A stretch of 64,000 bases of DNA from assembly GCF_004193775.1 (NCBI RefSeq), contig NC_041018.1, positions 41,706,677-41,770,676 of the forward strand. Direction: 5' to 3'. The notes under the pieces are model-generated. The model was not told where the DNA came from. It worked only from the letters and a program-made list of their open reading frames with translations, and did not search any database. Of this stretch, positions 25,700 through 39,900 are shown in pieces (position 1 is the stretch's first letter; every line of letters begins with the position of its first letter). Source of the DNA: Glycine soja. Its lineage: Eukaryota; Streptophyta; Magnoliopsida; Fabales; Fabaceae. A program made the position numbers and the translations under genes.

Positions 25700-26480
25700 A
25701 AAACATTTTGGTCTATTTGGTAGGAGAGAAAGTGAAAAAGAAAAGAAAAGAAAATACAGTTAATAAAATATATTTTTTTCTGTGTGGTTGGACAAAAAAT
25801 TGACTTATAGAAAAAAAATTTAAGGTAACACATGATTAGAGTGTTTTCTATTTTAATTTTAGAAAAACAGAAACTAAAAGTGAAAGTACGTCATGTTAAA
25901 ATTTACAAAAAAAAAAATCATAAAATATTTTCAAACATAAGTTTAAAATTGAAAATAATAAATTAACATTTTCATTTTTTTCTTGAAGAAATAAAAACAC
26001 GATGACATCATAATAAATATTTGCTTTGAAAATATTTATTTTTTAAATTTTGAAATGAAAACTATTTTTAAAAAATGAGAATAGAAAATAAATACAGAAA
26101 AATAAACATTCAAACTAAATGTCCCCTTTTCATTTTCTTTCCATTTCAAGTTTTAAATTTTCATTCTTTCCTTAGTTTTCTTTCATTTAATCAAACAAAC
26201 CATTAGTAACAACATAACGATGTTGCATTATATTACTAATCTTGTGCTTGATAGAAGAAAAAAATAAAAGAAAAGAAAGGGATAAGAAAATACATATAAC
26301 GAAACATTTTTTTTTGTTTGGTGGAAAAAAGTTATTAGAAAAAAAGAGAAATAAATTGACTCATAATAAAAGTAAAAAATTTAAATTTCCCTTTTTCATT
26401 TTATGTCCAATTCAAATGTCAATTTTTTTTCGTCTTTTATTTTTGTTACTTCCAACCAAACTGAACATAATAGATAGTAT
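25700..26480. mobile_element. One or two adjacent MITE-like inverted repeats
   Basis: The purine-rich left end near 25712 (tctatttggtaggagagaaa) is inverted near 26170-26205 (cattctttccttagttttct, then atttaatcaaacaaacc). A second purine-to-pyrimidine pair follows at about 26250-26470 (gtttggtgga and its inverse in ttccaaccaaactgaac). Boundaries and target-site duplications unclear. Confidence 0.4.
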
Positions 26481-27059
26481 TAGTGTCTTCTATGTGTTTT
26501 TTAACTTTTAATATCATCTCTCAAATGTATTGGCATGGTCTTTTATGTTGTAGTTTTTAATACTAGAAACTACTGTTTTTAATTATTATATGAGAAAATA
26601 CTTTTTAATATGTTAGTTTTTTGTTGCCTACAATAATTAAATGTATGTATAGATATTAAAATAACTACTTTTCAGAGCAACTGCCAACTGTTGGTCACGG
26701 AAGCCATCGCTGCGCTGACACAGATAGCTTGAATTGAATTGCTGTGATAGTTAAATGTATGATCACGATTCTCTACAATTCTATAAAGAGCATCACAAAA
26801 GCTCAGTCATAAAAAATATTGCTTTCATATAATATAATAATATATATATATTTTTTTTATCATAGCTATAAAGTATTTATCAGGTTTTGATGACTAGCCT
26901 GTGACGTAAAATCTATTTGAATACTTTTAATGAAATTCTTTTTTCTAATCAAATTTTTCTTCATCCAAAAATTTAAATCCGAAATTTTATTTAATGAATC
27001 TAAGTACATCGTTATCGATCACACTAATAACTTGTTGATTATAATATAATAATATAAAA

Positions 27060-27370
27060 TAAAGGTAATACTCATTGATAATATAAAACTATAATACTCT
27101 TTCCTATTTAATTATAAGATTGTTTTAATTAATTCATGTTTCTTAGAAAAAATAATTAGTTTAATTAATCACATAGTAAATATATTAATTAATGATATTA
27201 TCATTAAAAATTATCTTTTTTATTTCTTAAATTATTAATTGGATTGTTTCTTATTAATATTTGAAGAAAATAATTAAGCAATAATACATATGCAAAATAT
27301 AATTAATGCATTTAAAAACTAAAAATATTTCTATAAATAATCGTATAATCAGGAAAAAATATATATAATT
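27060..27370. repeat. Dispersed AT-rich repeat shared with 60930-61180
   Basis: Both places share ordered words such as tagtttaattaatcacat / gatttagtttatcacatt, then tgtttcttattaatatttg / gtttttcattaatatttgg, then gaagaaaataatt / agagaaaataata. The left end (aatactctttcctatttaat) resembles a Stowaway terminus. Probably copies of one MITE family. Confidence 0.45.
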
Positions 27371-28075
27371 CGATTCTCTACGATAGAGAACATCACATAA
27401 TCTGAGCCAAAAAAAAGTACACAAGTCACAATTGAACCAACGTGGTTGTACCCGTGGGAGAGTGGTGAAAAGTTATAGTTTCACATGCATCCATCACGAT
27501 CTTTACATGCTGTCACGTTTAAAAACAAAATTCTTTCATAACTGCTCTTCATCAAAACTTAATATTAAGAATAAAAACTAAAAAATAGATCGATTCAATT
27601 TTTTTATCGATAAATATAATACTAATTATTACTATTATTAATTTTTGTTAGATGGAAAATTCAAACCTACACCTTCTTTTTTTTTTTCTTTCAACCTTTA
27701 CCATTAGACTAATCTTAATTATATTTTCTCTATCAAGTAAAACATATTTTGAGTTAATAATTTGATATCATTAAATAAAATAAACAAAATCAAATTTAAT
27801 TATATTTGAGTCTAAAATTTATTTTTTGTTACTTATAATTAAATTCGGAATAGTAAATAAGAACCTATTGTAAGAAAAGCAAACAAAATTTGAATAATAA
27901 ATAAATTTGAGTAATTCTTCGTTGTGAGAATTTCACTTTTTTTGTTTTTGGTTTAAGAATTTTACAATGTTAATTCTACTAACAAACTGCGGTTAGAATT
28001 GTATCTCTTTTGATAACTTTTTTAGGGTCAAATTCTTCTCATTTTAATTTCCTTTATATATTTTCAAGACCTAAG

Positions 28076-28350
28076 ATATCTAATGGTATAGAAAATAAAA
28101 GATATGATTAAAAATATAACTCCGAACAATTATAAAATGTCTCATTTTATATGTTTGATTTGAGTTTCTAGACATAGTGGTACAAAAAATAAAAGATATG
28201 ATTAAAAAACAAATAAATGTTCTTAGATAGTCCGTGTTTTGGATGTATGTCTAATTAATTGTGGTAAGATCGAGATGCAGTAAAAAAAAATGGTAAGAGA
28301 TTAAATGAGTTTTGCACTATCTAGTACTCCCTTTCAAACCAGCTGGTGAA
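28076..28350. repeat. Intergenic block duplicated at 42170-42420 (copy A)
   Basis: Shares caattataaaatg, atggtac/gtggtaca, aaaataaaagata, gttcttagatag(t)ccgtgtttt, gagttttgcactatc and the word accagctggtga with the 42-kb copy, in the same order and orientation. It lies 0.7-1.0 kb upstream of GDSL gene 2. Confidence 0.75.
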
Positions 28351-29047
28351 GAAAGAGGGTTCCAGTGACCTCGTTTATTTGAAAGCAATTTAGGTTGGTT
28401 GTTCCAGTTAATTATTAGCTGCGGCAAAATTAATAATGTTGGTTAGCATTTTCCTGGATTAAAAGTGACCTGAAATATGACCAGAGACGATTGTCTTTGA
28501 CTTCTTTCAGGTTTGCTAATCGTCTTGCATTAAATTAGATAAGAATTTGAAACTTAATTAAAAAACTCAGACTAGAATTGACTCATTCAATCAATATTGC
28601 TACTATTACTATATACTATCTCTTTCAAATTTACAATTTGATCTCTACCACTTTCTCTTAATCTAGTATAAAAGACATGAAGTAGCAGTCTCCTCGATCT
28701 TCATATCAGTGTGTCATTTTAGACATAAAATAATATTAAATACATAAATATTTAAAATTTAAAATTTAAAATAGTCAATAATTAAAATTAAAAGATAAGA
28801 ATTTGCTCATTAATGGCTTGACAGAATCGTCGAACTAGAATGATAAGTGGCGTTTGCTTGACTATATGCAATAAATGAGCTAAAACAAAGAAGGATACAC
28901 TAATGCTGTCATACACTTTATGGTGTAACTGTGTAAGATCTGAATTACAAATGTATAAGATGCCAAGTTTGATCATCCTTATCTTTATTATTTCAGAAAA
29001 AAGAAGCTCAACCAACAAGTAGAGACAAACCCCAGCTACATAAACAT

Positions 29048-32000
29048 ATGGGTCTTTTTATGAAGCTCCCTTTTCCTCCTCATCTTGCAGCTTCCTCACT
29101 GCTCCATTTCATATTATTATTATTATTATTGATTTTTGATATTGTGTGTAAAACAAGGGCAGTTGTGAAAATTCCACCAAATGTTTCAGTTCCAGCAGTG
29201 TTGGTGTTTGGAGATTCGATCGTGGACACTGGCAACAACAACAACAACTTGGGAACAACGGCTCGGTGCAATTACCCACCATATGGTAAAGATTTTAAGG
29301 GAGGCAAACCAACTGGTCGATTTAGCAACGGAAAGGTTCCATCTGACTTTATAGGTACGTACATGTGCTATCTATATATATTAAGTTATTTTCATATACG
29401 AATTTTTTTTTATTAAATATTAGAAACAAAAATATTATTAAAAGTTACAATAATTTATATATCTCTTCTTTTTGCCCTTCCTTCCCATATATATGTTTGG
29501 AAAATATATAGTTTTGTGAGCTAAAACATGCATATATACGTGCAAATGTCGAATACAATCATTAATAGTTACTACTATAAAGGGAATCAAAGTGATATGT
29601 TTGGGCTCTTCAAATAGATAGTTCCACATATATAAAATGCGACCTAAATGTTGAGTTCAGGTAATACTTTGATACAAATTAATTACTATTACTATTAAGC
29701 TAGCTTTCAGTATTAATTAATTTTGATGAAAATAACTTATGTACATATCATTTATTTTTTTACATTTTCATCAATTTCCAGTATTATCTAATTGATTGAT
29801 TATATAAAATTTCCTATACTAATAATATATAGAAATTAATTAAACTGTTATTCATTTGTTATTTGTGTGTATGTACTACTGATATAATTTACGGGGCCTA
29901 GTAGTCAAAAGCCAAAACAACTGATGTGACTTTTTTTGAGTGACAATGTGATTTAATTTGTTTGGAGACAACTAAGGACTAAGAAGGTCTTAAAGAATAA
30001 TGTTAAAAAAAATATTTAATACAGTTTTAATTATTTTTAATCATTTTAAAAAGTAAATAGTAGATAGTATAGTAATTAACTTTTATGTTTCTACGTATAC
30101 AATAAATATTTTTTATTTTAGTTTTTTAAAGAGTGGACCTTAATTGAAGTTTATTTTTTCCTTGCTGAATGAAGTCAGTGATATTAAATGACGGTGGGTA
30201 TTGGCTTTAAATTAAATACTGTATCTTAGTTAGTATTATTTTGTGTTGTATCAGCTGAAGAATTGGGCATTAAAGAGTATGTACCAGCATACTTGGATCC
30301 ACATCTCCAACCTGGTGAATTGGCCACTGGTGTGTGCTTTGCATCCGGTGGTGCAGGATATGATCCTTTTACATCGCAATCAGCGGTACGCATAATATTA
30401 ATAGTATATATTTACATCTCCAAATTAATTATTTTCTCTTGAAAAATTAATTAATTAGTATTTCTAATTTCTAATTAATTATGTTTGCTACATTCATTAT
30501 TATGCATGATATGATAATGAATTATCAGTCGGCTATACCTTTATCGGGTCAACTAGACTTGTTCAAAGAATACATAGGCAAACTACGAGGAGTGGTTGGA
30601 GAAGACAGAGCAAAGTTCATCTTAGGCAACAGTCTTTATGTTGTGGTATTTGGCAGCAATGACATTTCCAATACTTACTTTTTGACCCGTGTTAGACAAC
30701 TGCAATATGATTTTCCTGCATACGCTGATTTTTTGCTCAGCTCAGCTTCTAATTTCTTCAAGGTACGATTAAGTTTCATCACTTTCATCATCCAAGCTAA
30801 CATTACTCAAGCCTCGAGCCAATTACAACTACATACTGGCTAGTCACATTTTTCTGTCATATTTTCTTATTAACCCACTTACATTTTATAAAAATATTGC
30901 ATAACTAGTAAACATATTTAGTAGTTTAGATAAGAATACTACAACAACAAAATCTTAACTCATTAAATCACATCGACTATATAAATTACATAATGTCATT
31001 CAATATAATTATAATTAAGAATTAAAGTTTCAAAAAAGTATTATGAACTTTAAGATTTTTCTTAATGATTTCTTCTAACATTCTTTATGGTCTGTCTCTT
31101 TTTCTTTTTCTTTTTTTTTCAAACTAAAAAGTCATACCATTTATTCTTTTAAGTAACACTTTGTGATTTGTTTTATATATTCCCAAAACATCTATCTTAA
31201 CTAATTTACTTCATCTTTTCTTTTGTTTAATAGGTGGTACACCAATTAGATAAGAACTAATAATCTTTTATTTAATTAGCAACCATATTAAAAAAATAAA
31301 TTATAAAAAAATTCAGAATTATTCACATCTACATTAAATCAAATAGTCGAGTTGTTTCCAAACACCACAAAAATAGATTTTTCGGAGATAATGCAATTAA
31401 CAAGTACGAATGGATTGTTAACCACATAATCCATTACGAGAGTGATGGCTGAGATGCACATATACACAATATATTTTTTTACAGTCACATTTTAGAATAT
31501 TTTTATTCTATTATAAATTTATCTATGAACTTTATGAAATATTAAATATTTTTTAAGTTTATCTTTATTTTCTAAATAAATCCTATTTAATTATTCTACA
31601 CTTTCCTACAAGGCAAGTGTATGTTTTTTCACCTTTCTAATAATAATAAACCGTAATAATAGCTATTAATATATTAAAATTAATGAGACATTAGAAAAAT
31701 TAATAAAATTGAAATTATTAAATATTTATTTCATGAAAATTCAAGACTATTAGCTAATTTTAGCAATTTTCTTAATTTCTGTGAATTAGGTGAAAATGAC
31801 ATAATAAGAAATAAATAGTGCCATATCTTTCTAAAATATTCTCTTGATAATATTTTTAGTACTCTATGAACAGTTATTAAATAAAAAACTAAATATATTT
31901 ATTAATTTAATATTTTCTAAACAATAAAAACAAGTTTAGTACCTTAAGAAATAATATTTAAAACTATTCATCATGGCATAGCTTATCACCCACTTATTAA

Positions 32001-33682
32001 AGAAGCAGTTTTTTCAATATATATTTGCTTTACACCATTTTTAGTTACAATTGATGCATAATATTCATCAATTTTTTTATAACTAATCTATGTTAAGAAA
32101 TATATCTGATTGTATTTGTGAGCTATCATCTCCCAATTATGTTTTCTCCATCTATAATACTCAAACTTTGAGACCTTATTAGAGTGGATTAAGACTAGTA
32201 CTATTTGAACTAATGACTTGATCATTTTATACGGTTTGGGTAATCAAAATAAAAAGTTTTTCTTATCACCGTCTCTTTCTCCTAATAAGTATTGTGTAAA
32301 ATGAAAAAATAAATTTTAAAATAAGTGAGATTTTAGCTTTTCAATATAATTTTAATTAGTTTTTTTCATTAATACTCCTAATAAGTATTACTTTAGTTTT
32401 TCACTATAATATTAATAATAATATAATTTTATAAAATTACTATTATCTTTTATTTATTTTTACTTTTTCTCGTGCCATGTAAAAAAAATTGTCACAACAC
32501 TTATTATAAGATAGTGAGAGTATTAAATAATATTCTATCTGTCGAACAATATTTGTCATCTTAGGTATTTTTATACAAGCAAAAAAAAATAATTTTATAA
32601 AATTAATAATCTTATTATCATTAATTTAGTTATAAACTTTGTCACTAATCATTACTAATATAATATAAGAGATATAAATAAATAAAACAAAATAATTTTA
32701 CATTAAAGAGATAAGTTAGATAATTATTTTAAAACTTATTTTTTTCTTACACGATAATTATCATATGACAGAAAGAGTATTAAATAAAATAAATAAAAAT
32801 TCGATCCATTGAATATATTTGTTTTTTAAATGTTTTCTCCATCTCAAATTATTATTTTTTAAATAACGTCACTCATCTTAGAAAAAATATTAAATGGAAC
32901 AAATTTCAATACAGACACAATATTGAGTAGAAAGTATATCAAATATATAAACATTTAAACATCTTCAATTATTAAGCTTAAAATTTTAAAACCGAAAAAA
33001 TAGTCCACGGGTCAGCCTGCTGCAAATGAAATGAAATCTATTAAGCTGCGGGTTAATTAAGTGGTCTGTGGTCTGAGGTGAAAAGACCCACATCTAATTC
33101 ATGACGTTTTCTATACTTGTAATGATTAATTAACATGTACTTGTTTACTTATTGAAAGGAATTATATGGATTAGGGGCACGGAGGATCGCAGTGTTCAGT
33201 GCACCACCACTTGGGTGTTTGCCATCTCAGAGAACGCTGGCAGGAGGTTTAGAAAGAAAAATTGTAGTCAATATTAACAACGCAGTACAGATATATAACA
33301 GCAAATTGTCGAAGGAGCTGGATTCTCTCAATCACAACCTTCAAGATAGCAGGATAGTTTACATTGATGTTTACAACCCTCTCTTTGACATCATTGTAAA
33401 CTACAATAAATATGGTAATTTATATTTTCGCTTTAACCTTAAAGTTTTGATCAACATATATTCATGTTTTGTTAATTTGTTTTTTGTGCAGGCTATAAAG
33501 TCGGAGACAAGGGGTGCTGTGGCACGGGCACAATAGAGGTTGTGTTATTATGCAACCGTTTCACTCCATTGTGCCCCAACGATTTGGAGTATGTGTTTTG
33601 GGACAGTTTTCATCCTACTGAAAGCGTTTATAAAAGGCTCATAGCTTCTCTTATTGGAAAATATTTGGATAAATTCTTGTGA
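29048..33682 (+). CDS. GDSL esterase/lipase, EXL-like (gene 2)
   Basis: Predicted secreted SGNH hydrolase of 372 residues. Exons: 29048-29354, 30255-30385, 30529-30762, 33159-33414 and 33492-33682. The splice plan is the same as in gene 1. Signal peptide about 1-38 with a Leu-rich core ([10 protein letters not shown]). Block I is [12 protein letters not shown] (Ser57). Block II lies in [14 protein letters not shown]. Block III is GSNDI (Asn190), and block V is WDSFHP (Asp347, His350). All SGNH residues are present, so this is a likely active enzyme. Exon 4 lacks the Cys pattern of its relatives ([10 protein letters not shown] where genes 3 and 4 have RKCxxKYN). A TATA-like tataaga lies at about 28952. 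Intron 3 is long (2.4 kb) and holds a Stowaway-type MITE. Closest in the window to genes 1 and 3. Confidence 0.93.
32531..32779. mobile_element. Stowaway-type MITE in intron 3 of GDSL gene 2
   Basis: The left end tattctatctgtcgaacaat and the right end gacagaaagagta are inverted variants of the Stowaway-like TAnnCTnTCTGTC terminus with TA at both borders. About 250 bp, no ORF. Confidence 0.6.
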
Positions 33683-34150
33683 GCTTTCTACGTACACCCA
33701 TCAAATTCATTCTTTAAAAATTTAGTAGTAATTGATATTTGTAATTCTTAAGAACTACGTAGAGATTTTTATATTCTTAAAAATCACGTGTTGTCAACAC
33801 TTTTAGAATGATTTTTCTATTTTCTTTTTAAATAAAACCTCAGACTTAGCCAATTTCTGAGGGATGGTTAATTTGCCACTTTGCTATCAGGATCAAATAA
33901 CGACGAATCATGTGTGTACAAAATAAAGCATGTAATAAATTTAAAATGTTGCATACAGTTTATATATGATAAGCTTAGCCTAATCATTTTGCTTCATTGT
34001 ATGCAAATTAATTATTTCATATATTCTCATAAAATAGCTTATATTTGTTGAAGGAATATGGTAATTCTAACTCTAACCGTTAATTAATATTCATAAGATA
34101 GGAAATTGAACAATTGGAAAATCAGACTTATCAAAAGTATTTTATATATT
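33683..34150. other. 3' flank of GDSL gene 2
   Basis: Contains an AATAAAACCTCAGACTT segment (about 33829) resembling the AATAAAGCCTCAAACTT after gene 1, consistent with a shared 3' end. No other feature. Confidence 0.5.
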
Positions 34151-35164
34151 ATAGGAATTTTGCGTTTTAGCATCGGGTAAAAGTTGATACTGAATGTGCA
34201 TTTAGTGTCAACTTTGTGTCCACCATAAAACTGACGCTACCATATTATAAATATATGACTATATGCAATAATTAATTTATATTCTATCAATTAAAATTGT
34301 TAACGGAAAAGATCAACCATTAAATTAATTATTGTATACAGTCATAAAATAATTTATAATAGCGTCTGAAAAAGATGAAACTAAGTCGATGCTATTAATG
34401 TTCGACTAAGGGCAATGCTAAATTGTGTTGGCCTTAACATTGCATCAACTGATGGCCAAGACAAAATAGTGTTTGTTAAAATGCATGAACGAAAATGGTA
34501 TTTAAGCATTGTATTATATTATTTTTTCTCCTATAATTTTATAACTAACTCAATTAAGTGATTATGTTAATACAAAAATATTTCACAATTTTTCCGCTCT
34601 CAGGACAGACCTATACATATTTGAGGGTCAACAAATGCATCCCTCATTTTAATAATGTCACATTATTTATCTTAAAATGTTATATTTTATATCCTAATTT
34701 AATATGTTTGAACCCTTGAATTATTTTCAGGTGAGAATAAATAAAAGCACACCCTTATATTTTAGTAAAATTATAAGTATTTATAAAATTTTATATTTAC
34801 ACCTCTTATTTTATATGTATTAACCATTACTTTTTTCTTAGTCTTTTATATCATTAGATTATTTTTTAAATAAATTATTCCGACGGATCCCGAGTCCTAG
34901 AACCGCCAATGGCCCATTATAATTAGAGTTAATTCAACGAGTGTTTGAAATACATCATTAGCTTCAATTTAGTGACAACAATTTGAGTTAGAAATTTTGT
35001 CAGACTTTTAAGCTCAGTGATGACAAAACAGTTATTGAAGCTAATAATGTATTTAAACCTCAAAAATTCTTGCGTTGACTTTGCATCGGCTTAGCCCACG
35101 TTATTAGCGTCGGTGTCAAGACGGATAATATATTTTGGACGTTGTTTTTGCACTTTCTTATAGT
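34151..35164. mobile_element. Possible non-autonomous CACTA-like element
   Basis: The right border tttgcactttcttatagtg is the inverse of a CACTA-type end (cactataagaaagtgcaaa). The left border attataggaattttgcgttt is a degenerate match to it. Subterminal motifs (gcatcgggta at left, tgcatcggctta at right) support one element of about 1 kb. No transposase. Confidence 0.45.
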
Positions 35165-36943
35165 GTTTTTTTTGTGTGTTTTTAAATATTAAAAAAGAGG
35201 AAATATTTTTTTGACTTTATCGTCCACAATATATTAAAACAAAGTATACGTAGTTCCTGAAAAAATATTGATAAATTAAAATGAGATTTATTGTGTGTGT
35301 TATTATACACTAATCAAGTTGGAAGATTTTAATTGTAAAACAATTTTTTCATTATAAAAAAGTCATACTTTACGTACAAGGAGTACTCTACCTCGTATAG
35401 TCGTATAAAACCAGGCGCCATATCAAATGGAAAGATAGAGACAATTTTCGAGATCTATACACAATCAAAAAATGGACATTGAGCGCTACCCATCTTGCCT
35501 TAAATTAACCAAGTCCATAATCTTTCTTTTATCAAGTCCAAAACACAGTTCAAGTTGAAAGGAATATCCTGAAACACAAACTTGTTTCGTATAATCTAAA
35601 TAGAGCAAACTACAACATGCCTAAAAAGATGACAAATAGATCGTAACTTTTTCTTTCTTAGAAGTGATCTAAAGTATGCAAATCATACATGCATGTTATT
35701 ACTTATTAGGCAGCACCATAGCATAAGCATAGACTACATACTAAATCCAATTTGTCATTGGAAAAGATAAAAATAAGTGATAACTATATCTTCCTCCCAA
35801 GAAAAACACACAAAGATATACGCTACGTACACCTAAGGCATGCTATGCTCCTCTATTATATATATATAATGTTTACTCACTTATGTTTTAGTTGAAGTAT
35901 TTTAATTTAGTGGTCTCATCTCTAATTTAATGAGTAACGAAAGAAATGTGATTGCTTAAGGAAAGTCACTAAATGTGATTAATTTTTTTCAAAAATATTT
36001 TTTCGTAAGATCAGAAATCAAATCCATGATTGAGATAAAATTATCATTCAATCATGTTATACATGATTGATTAAAGAACACTTGGTTTAATTGGATTAAT
36101 CTGTCACTGTTATAACATGCTAAAAAGTAGCATACAAATTAAATTAAGAAAATGTGTTATATATACGGTAATAAGAACCTACAATTATTATATGGACGAA
36201 TTTTATTATTAAGTATTTAGAAGTTTAAATTTTAGAAGGAAAATATTAAATGTTACGAAAAGATTTTTTTTTTCAACTCTGTGTTATGTGAAATCTCGTT
36301 TTTTTTTCTTAATTATTCAATTAATAATTGTTTTTTTAAAAAGGTCCAGTTGAATGTTACTTCTTCGTGCGATTTGTGCACATGATGTTCGTTCTCAATA
36401 GTAACACTCATTTTAGAATTGCTATTTAAGAAATAATTTTATCTTATCTTTACTTTTAACTTTTTTTAACCATCATAATTAAAATTTTTAATTCTCTTTA
36501 AAATCTTGAGATATTTTCACAAATTTTGATCATTTGAATTGACTATAAATTAATACTTATTTAATATTTAATTATACTTAAAACTCTTTACTTTTAATAA
36601 AGACGTTAATTTTATGATTTTACATATAAAAAATTCATAATATATAAAAAAGCTAAAAAGGAAATATGTGGTCGGACAAATTGTACTATTGTGATTAGAT
36701 GTATGACAAATGCACTGAAACTAAAACACATGTTTAGGAGATTGTCATTATTGATGTCTTTAAGGGTATATATGCCAGCCAGACGTACGTTACCTTGCAA
36801 TTAATTCTTAACGTTGCAGTAAATGACATACGATTGTTTGGTATAGTTGGATGAATGATTTGAAGTACAAATAGGGGGTTGTACATAACTTAAATTTCCT
36901 TAGATCGAAGAAGGAAAAGAAAGCCAAAACTACAGTTCTTTCA
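35165..36943. other. Intergenic upstream of GDSL gene 3
   Basis: AT-rich and no ORF recognised. A TATA-like gtacaaatagg lies about 80 nt before the start codon of gene 3. Confidence 0.4.
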
Positions 36944-39900
36944 ATGAAGCTCCCAGCTTTTTCTTCTTCTCCTCCTCCAGTACATTATTGTTTTCTGCCT
37001 TCAACGACTTTTAAGTCACTTGTCCGTTTGACAGTACTATTACTAGTTGTTTCCAGCAACAAAACAAAGGGTGCTGTGGAACTTCCACCAAATGTCTCGG
37101 TTCCAGCAGTGTTGGTATTTGGAGATTCGATCATGGACACTGGCAACAACAACAACAACTTGATAACATCAGCTCGGTGCAACTTCTCACCATATGGCCA
37201 AGATTTTATGGGAGGGATCCCTACTGGCCGATTTTGCAATGGAAAGGTTCCATCAGACATTCTAGGTTTGCTTTTGCTTCTTGCTTCTTAATTAATTACT
37301 TCTGAGACAGATAATACGTATTTGCACTAAATTAGCTTCGAGGACATTTCTAAGTTGAATCATTTTTATCAATATTAATTATGTAATGTTTAAAAAGTCA
37401 TTTTTACTGAATTATATTAATTTTTTAAAATAAATGATAGAATTTAAATTGAACAAAATTTAATTATATAAAATCTTATCTATTAAGTATAACAATTCAA
37501 ATTAATTTATGATTTAGACTTGTTAAGTTGTTTATACTGATTAAGTAATAATACATCAGATGAGATTCTTTATGTGTTGAGTTATTCCTTCTTTTTTTTC
37601 ATTGCATGTATTGCGTGTCATGAGCTCAATATTTTATTTACTCCTCTCTTAGCAAAAACTAAAAAACATTGATCGAATAATCAAATTAATTTAAAATTGG
37701 GATTGATCTATATTAGATGACATTTGAATTAGAGCCACTAAATGATAAAATAAGAAAGGAGAAACTTAACAAATTGAATCACTTATGTTGAATCAAAAGA
37801 ATATACAAAAAATATGCTAATAATTTATTTGTTTGTGATTTTTATCATTGCTTTATCTTTAGATGATGTATGATATTGGGATCTTTCATTTTTATAATTA
37901 AATCCCTTTCTTAGGAACGACATTCTTAGGTAAAGGGTTTCTGTAAAAAAAATTATAAATACATTTTTGTGATCAATTACCATGAAAATTTTCAATAACT
38001 TAATAATTAATTCTCACAACAAAAAATTATTTCACCTATAAAGATGAGAAAATTTCATTCTCATTTATTAATATATGACTTAAATATATTTTTTATAATT
38101 GGTAAATTTTTAAATTTTGTTTTTGATTCCTAATATTTTTTTTTTAACTTTTTTTATTTTTAATAATTTTTTTGTTTTATGTTTGTTCCTGTATATTTTT
38201 AGACAACACTTTAAAAAGTGAAAAAAATGGATTTAGATAGCACTTTATAAATAATAAAAAATAAATAATTTATTAGGAATCAAAAAATAAAAAATCATTA
38301 GCAACAAAAAAATTCAAAAAATTATCAGCAACGAAAAACATAATTTAACCTTAATAAATTAAATTTCTTAGAAATCATATATGTTATTTTTTTAATCTTC
38401 TATTAAATATGAGAAACTTTTAACCTTTCTCGGAAATATTAATACTTTAGGATCGTGATCCCTATCTGTAATTTAAATATGTTAATGTGTAAAACTGTAA
38501 ATTTAATTACTTTCTAGTTGATTTTTATATTTTGTGACGTTAAATGAGTGCATATTTACTTATTTTATTTTAGAAAAATAAGCACTTTTTTACTACTAGC
38601 TTATAATTAAGAGAACTTTTTGTTCTTTCTAAAAAAGGCTATTATTTATCTAAATTTAAACGTTGATGAGTTTTTTTTAATCCGTAAATGTGGATGAGTT
38701 GCTTCAACTTGATTTGTGCAAGGGGATTAAGTTTAAAATTTTTTAATAGATAAGGTTTAGCTTGTATTCGTGGGTGCATCAATATCATTTTGATTTTAAT
38801 TTATTTGTATTTATGTATAGGTATAGAGAAAATAGGTATATATAATTGATGCACTTTGAAATTTGTATTTGTTAAACTTTCATTAGGGTATGTATGTCGG
38901 ATGAACAATTGCCGTGATTTTAACATATTTTTTTTCATAAATAAAGTCATCACTTAGCTAAAGTCTTATATTTTTCTAAAATTAGTTTCGTTCTGTTCTT
39001 TAATTGGATCAGTTGAAGAATTAGGCATAAAAGAGTTTCTACCCGCATACTTGGATCCAAATCTGCAGCTTAGTGAATTAGCCACCGGTGTGTGCTTTGC
39101 ATCGGGTGGTTCCGGATACGATCCTTTGACATCACAAACCGCGGTACACAATCAATTTTCTCTCCCTAATTAAAGTTTGTGAAATTAATAATTTTAACTC
39201 TGCACGTTACTGCTATTTATAACAGACAGCTATACCATTATCCGGTCAACTAGACATGTTCAAAGAATACATAGTGAAGCTAAAAGGACACGTTGGAGAG
39301 GACAGAACAAACTTTATCCTAGCCAACGCTCTTTTCTTTGTCGTTTTAGGCAGCAATGACATTTCCAACACATACTTTTTGAGCCATCTCAGAGAACTGC
39401 AGTATGATGTTCCCACTTACTCTGATTTCATGCTTAACTTAGCTTCTAATTTCTTCAAGGTATGCATTAAGTTTCATAATTTCTTCAATTGTACTACTAT
39501 TTATGACTTTAATTTCAATGAACAGTCAGCATTATGTTATTATAAATAATGTTAATGAATGTCCTTCCAATATTGATTAAGAATAAGAAATGTTAACCAG
39601 TTACTTTATTTATGATTTTTTTAAGTTTTCTAACCATAAATATTTTTTATTTTAATTTTGTAACTATAGTATCAATCAAATTAAAAACTGTTATTCTATT
39701 GGTATGACTTTTACCATGCATAGTCATAATTGATGTTGTAATTTAACTACAATGGAAATACTCTCTGCTTTCATATGATCACTAAACATATCAATCAATT
39801 CACGTATTTTTCATAGTGCTTATTGTTATTTAATCATATGAAAATTAATGTATTATGTATTAATTTTTTCTTCCCTCTCAATAAAATTGAAAGGAAATAT

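Noticed and set aside
28866..29047. CRISPR-like or operon-like organisation of the repeats and same-strand genes
   Set aside because: The genes are intron-containing plant genes with their own promoters; the repeats lack regular spacers.
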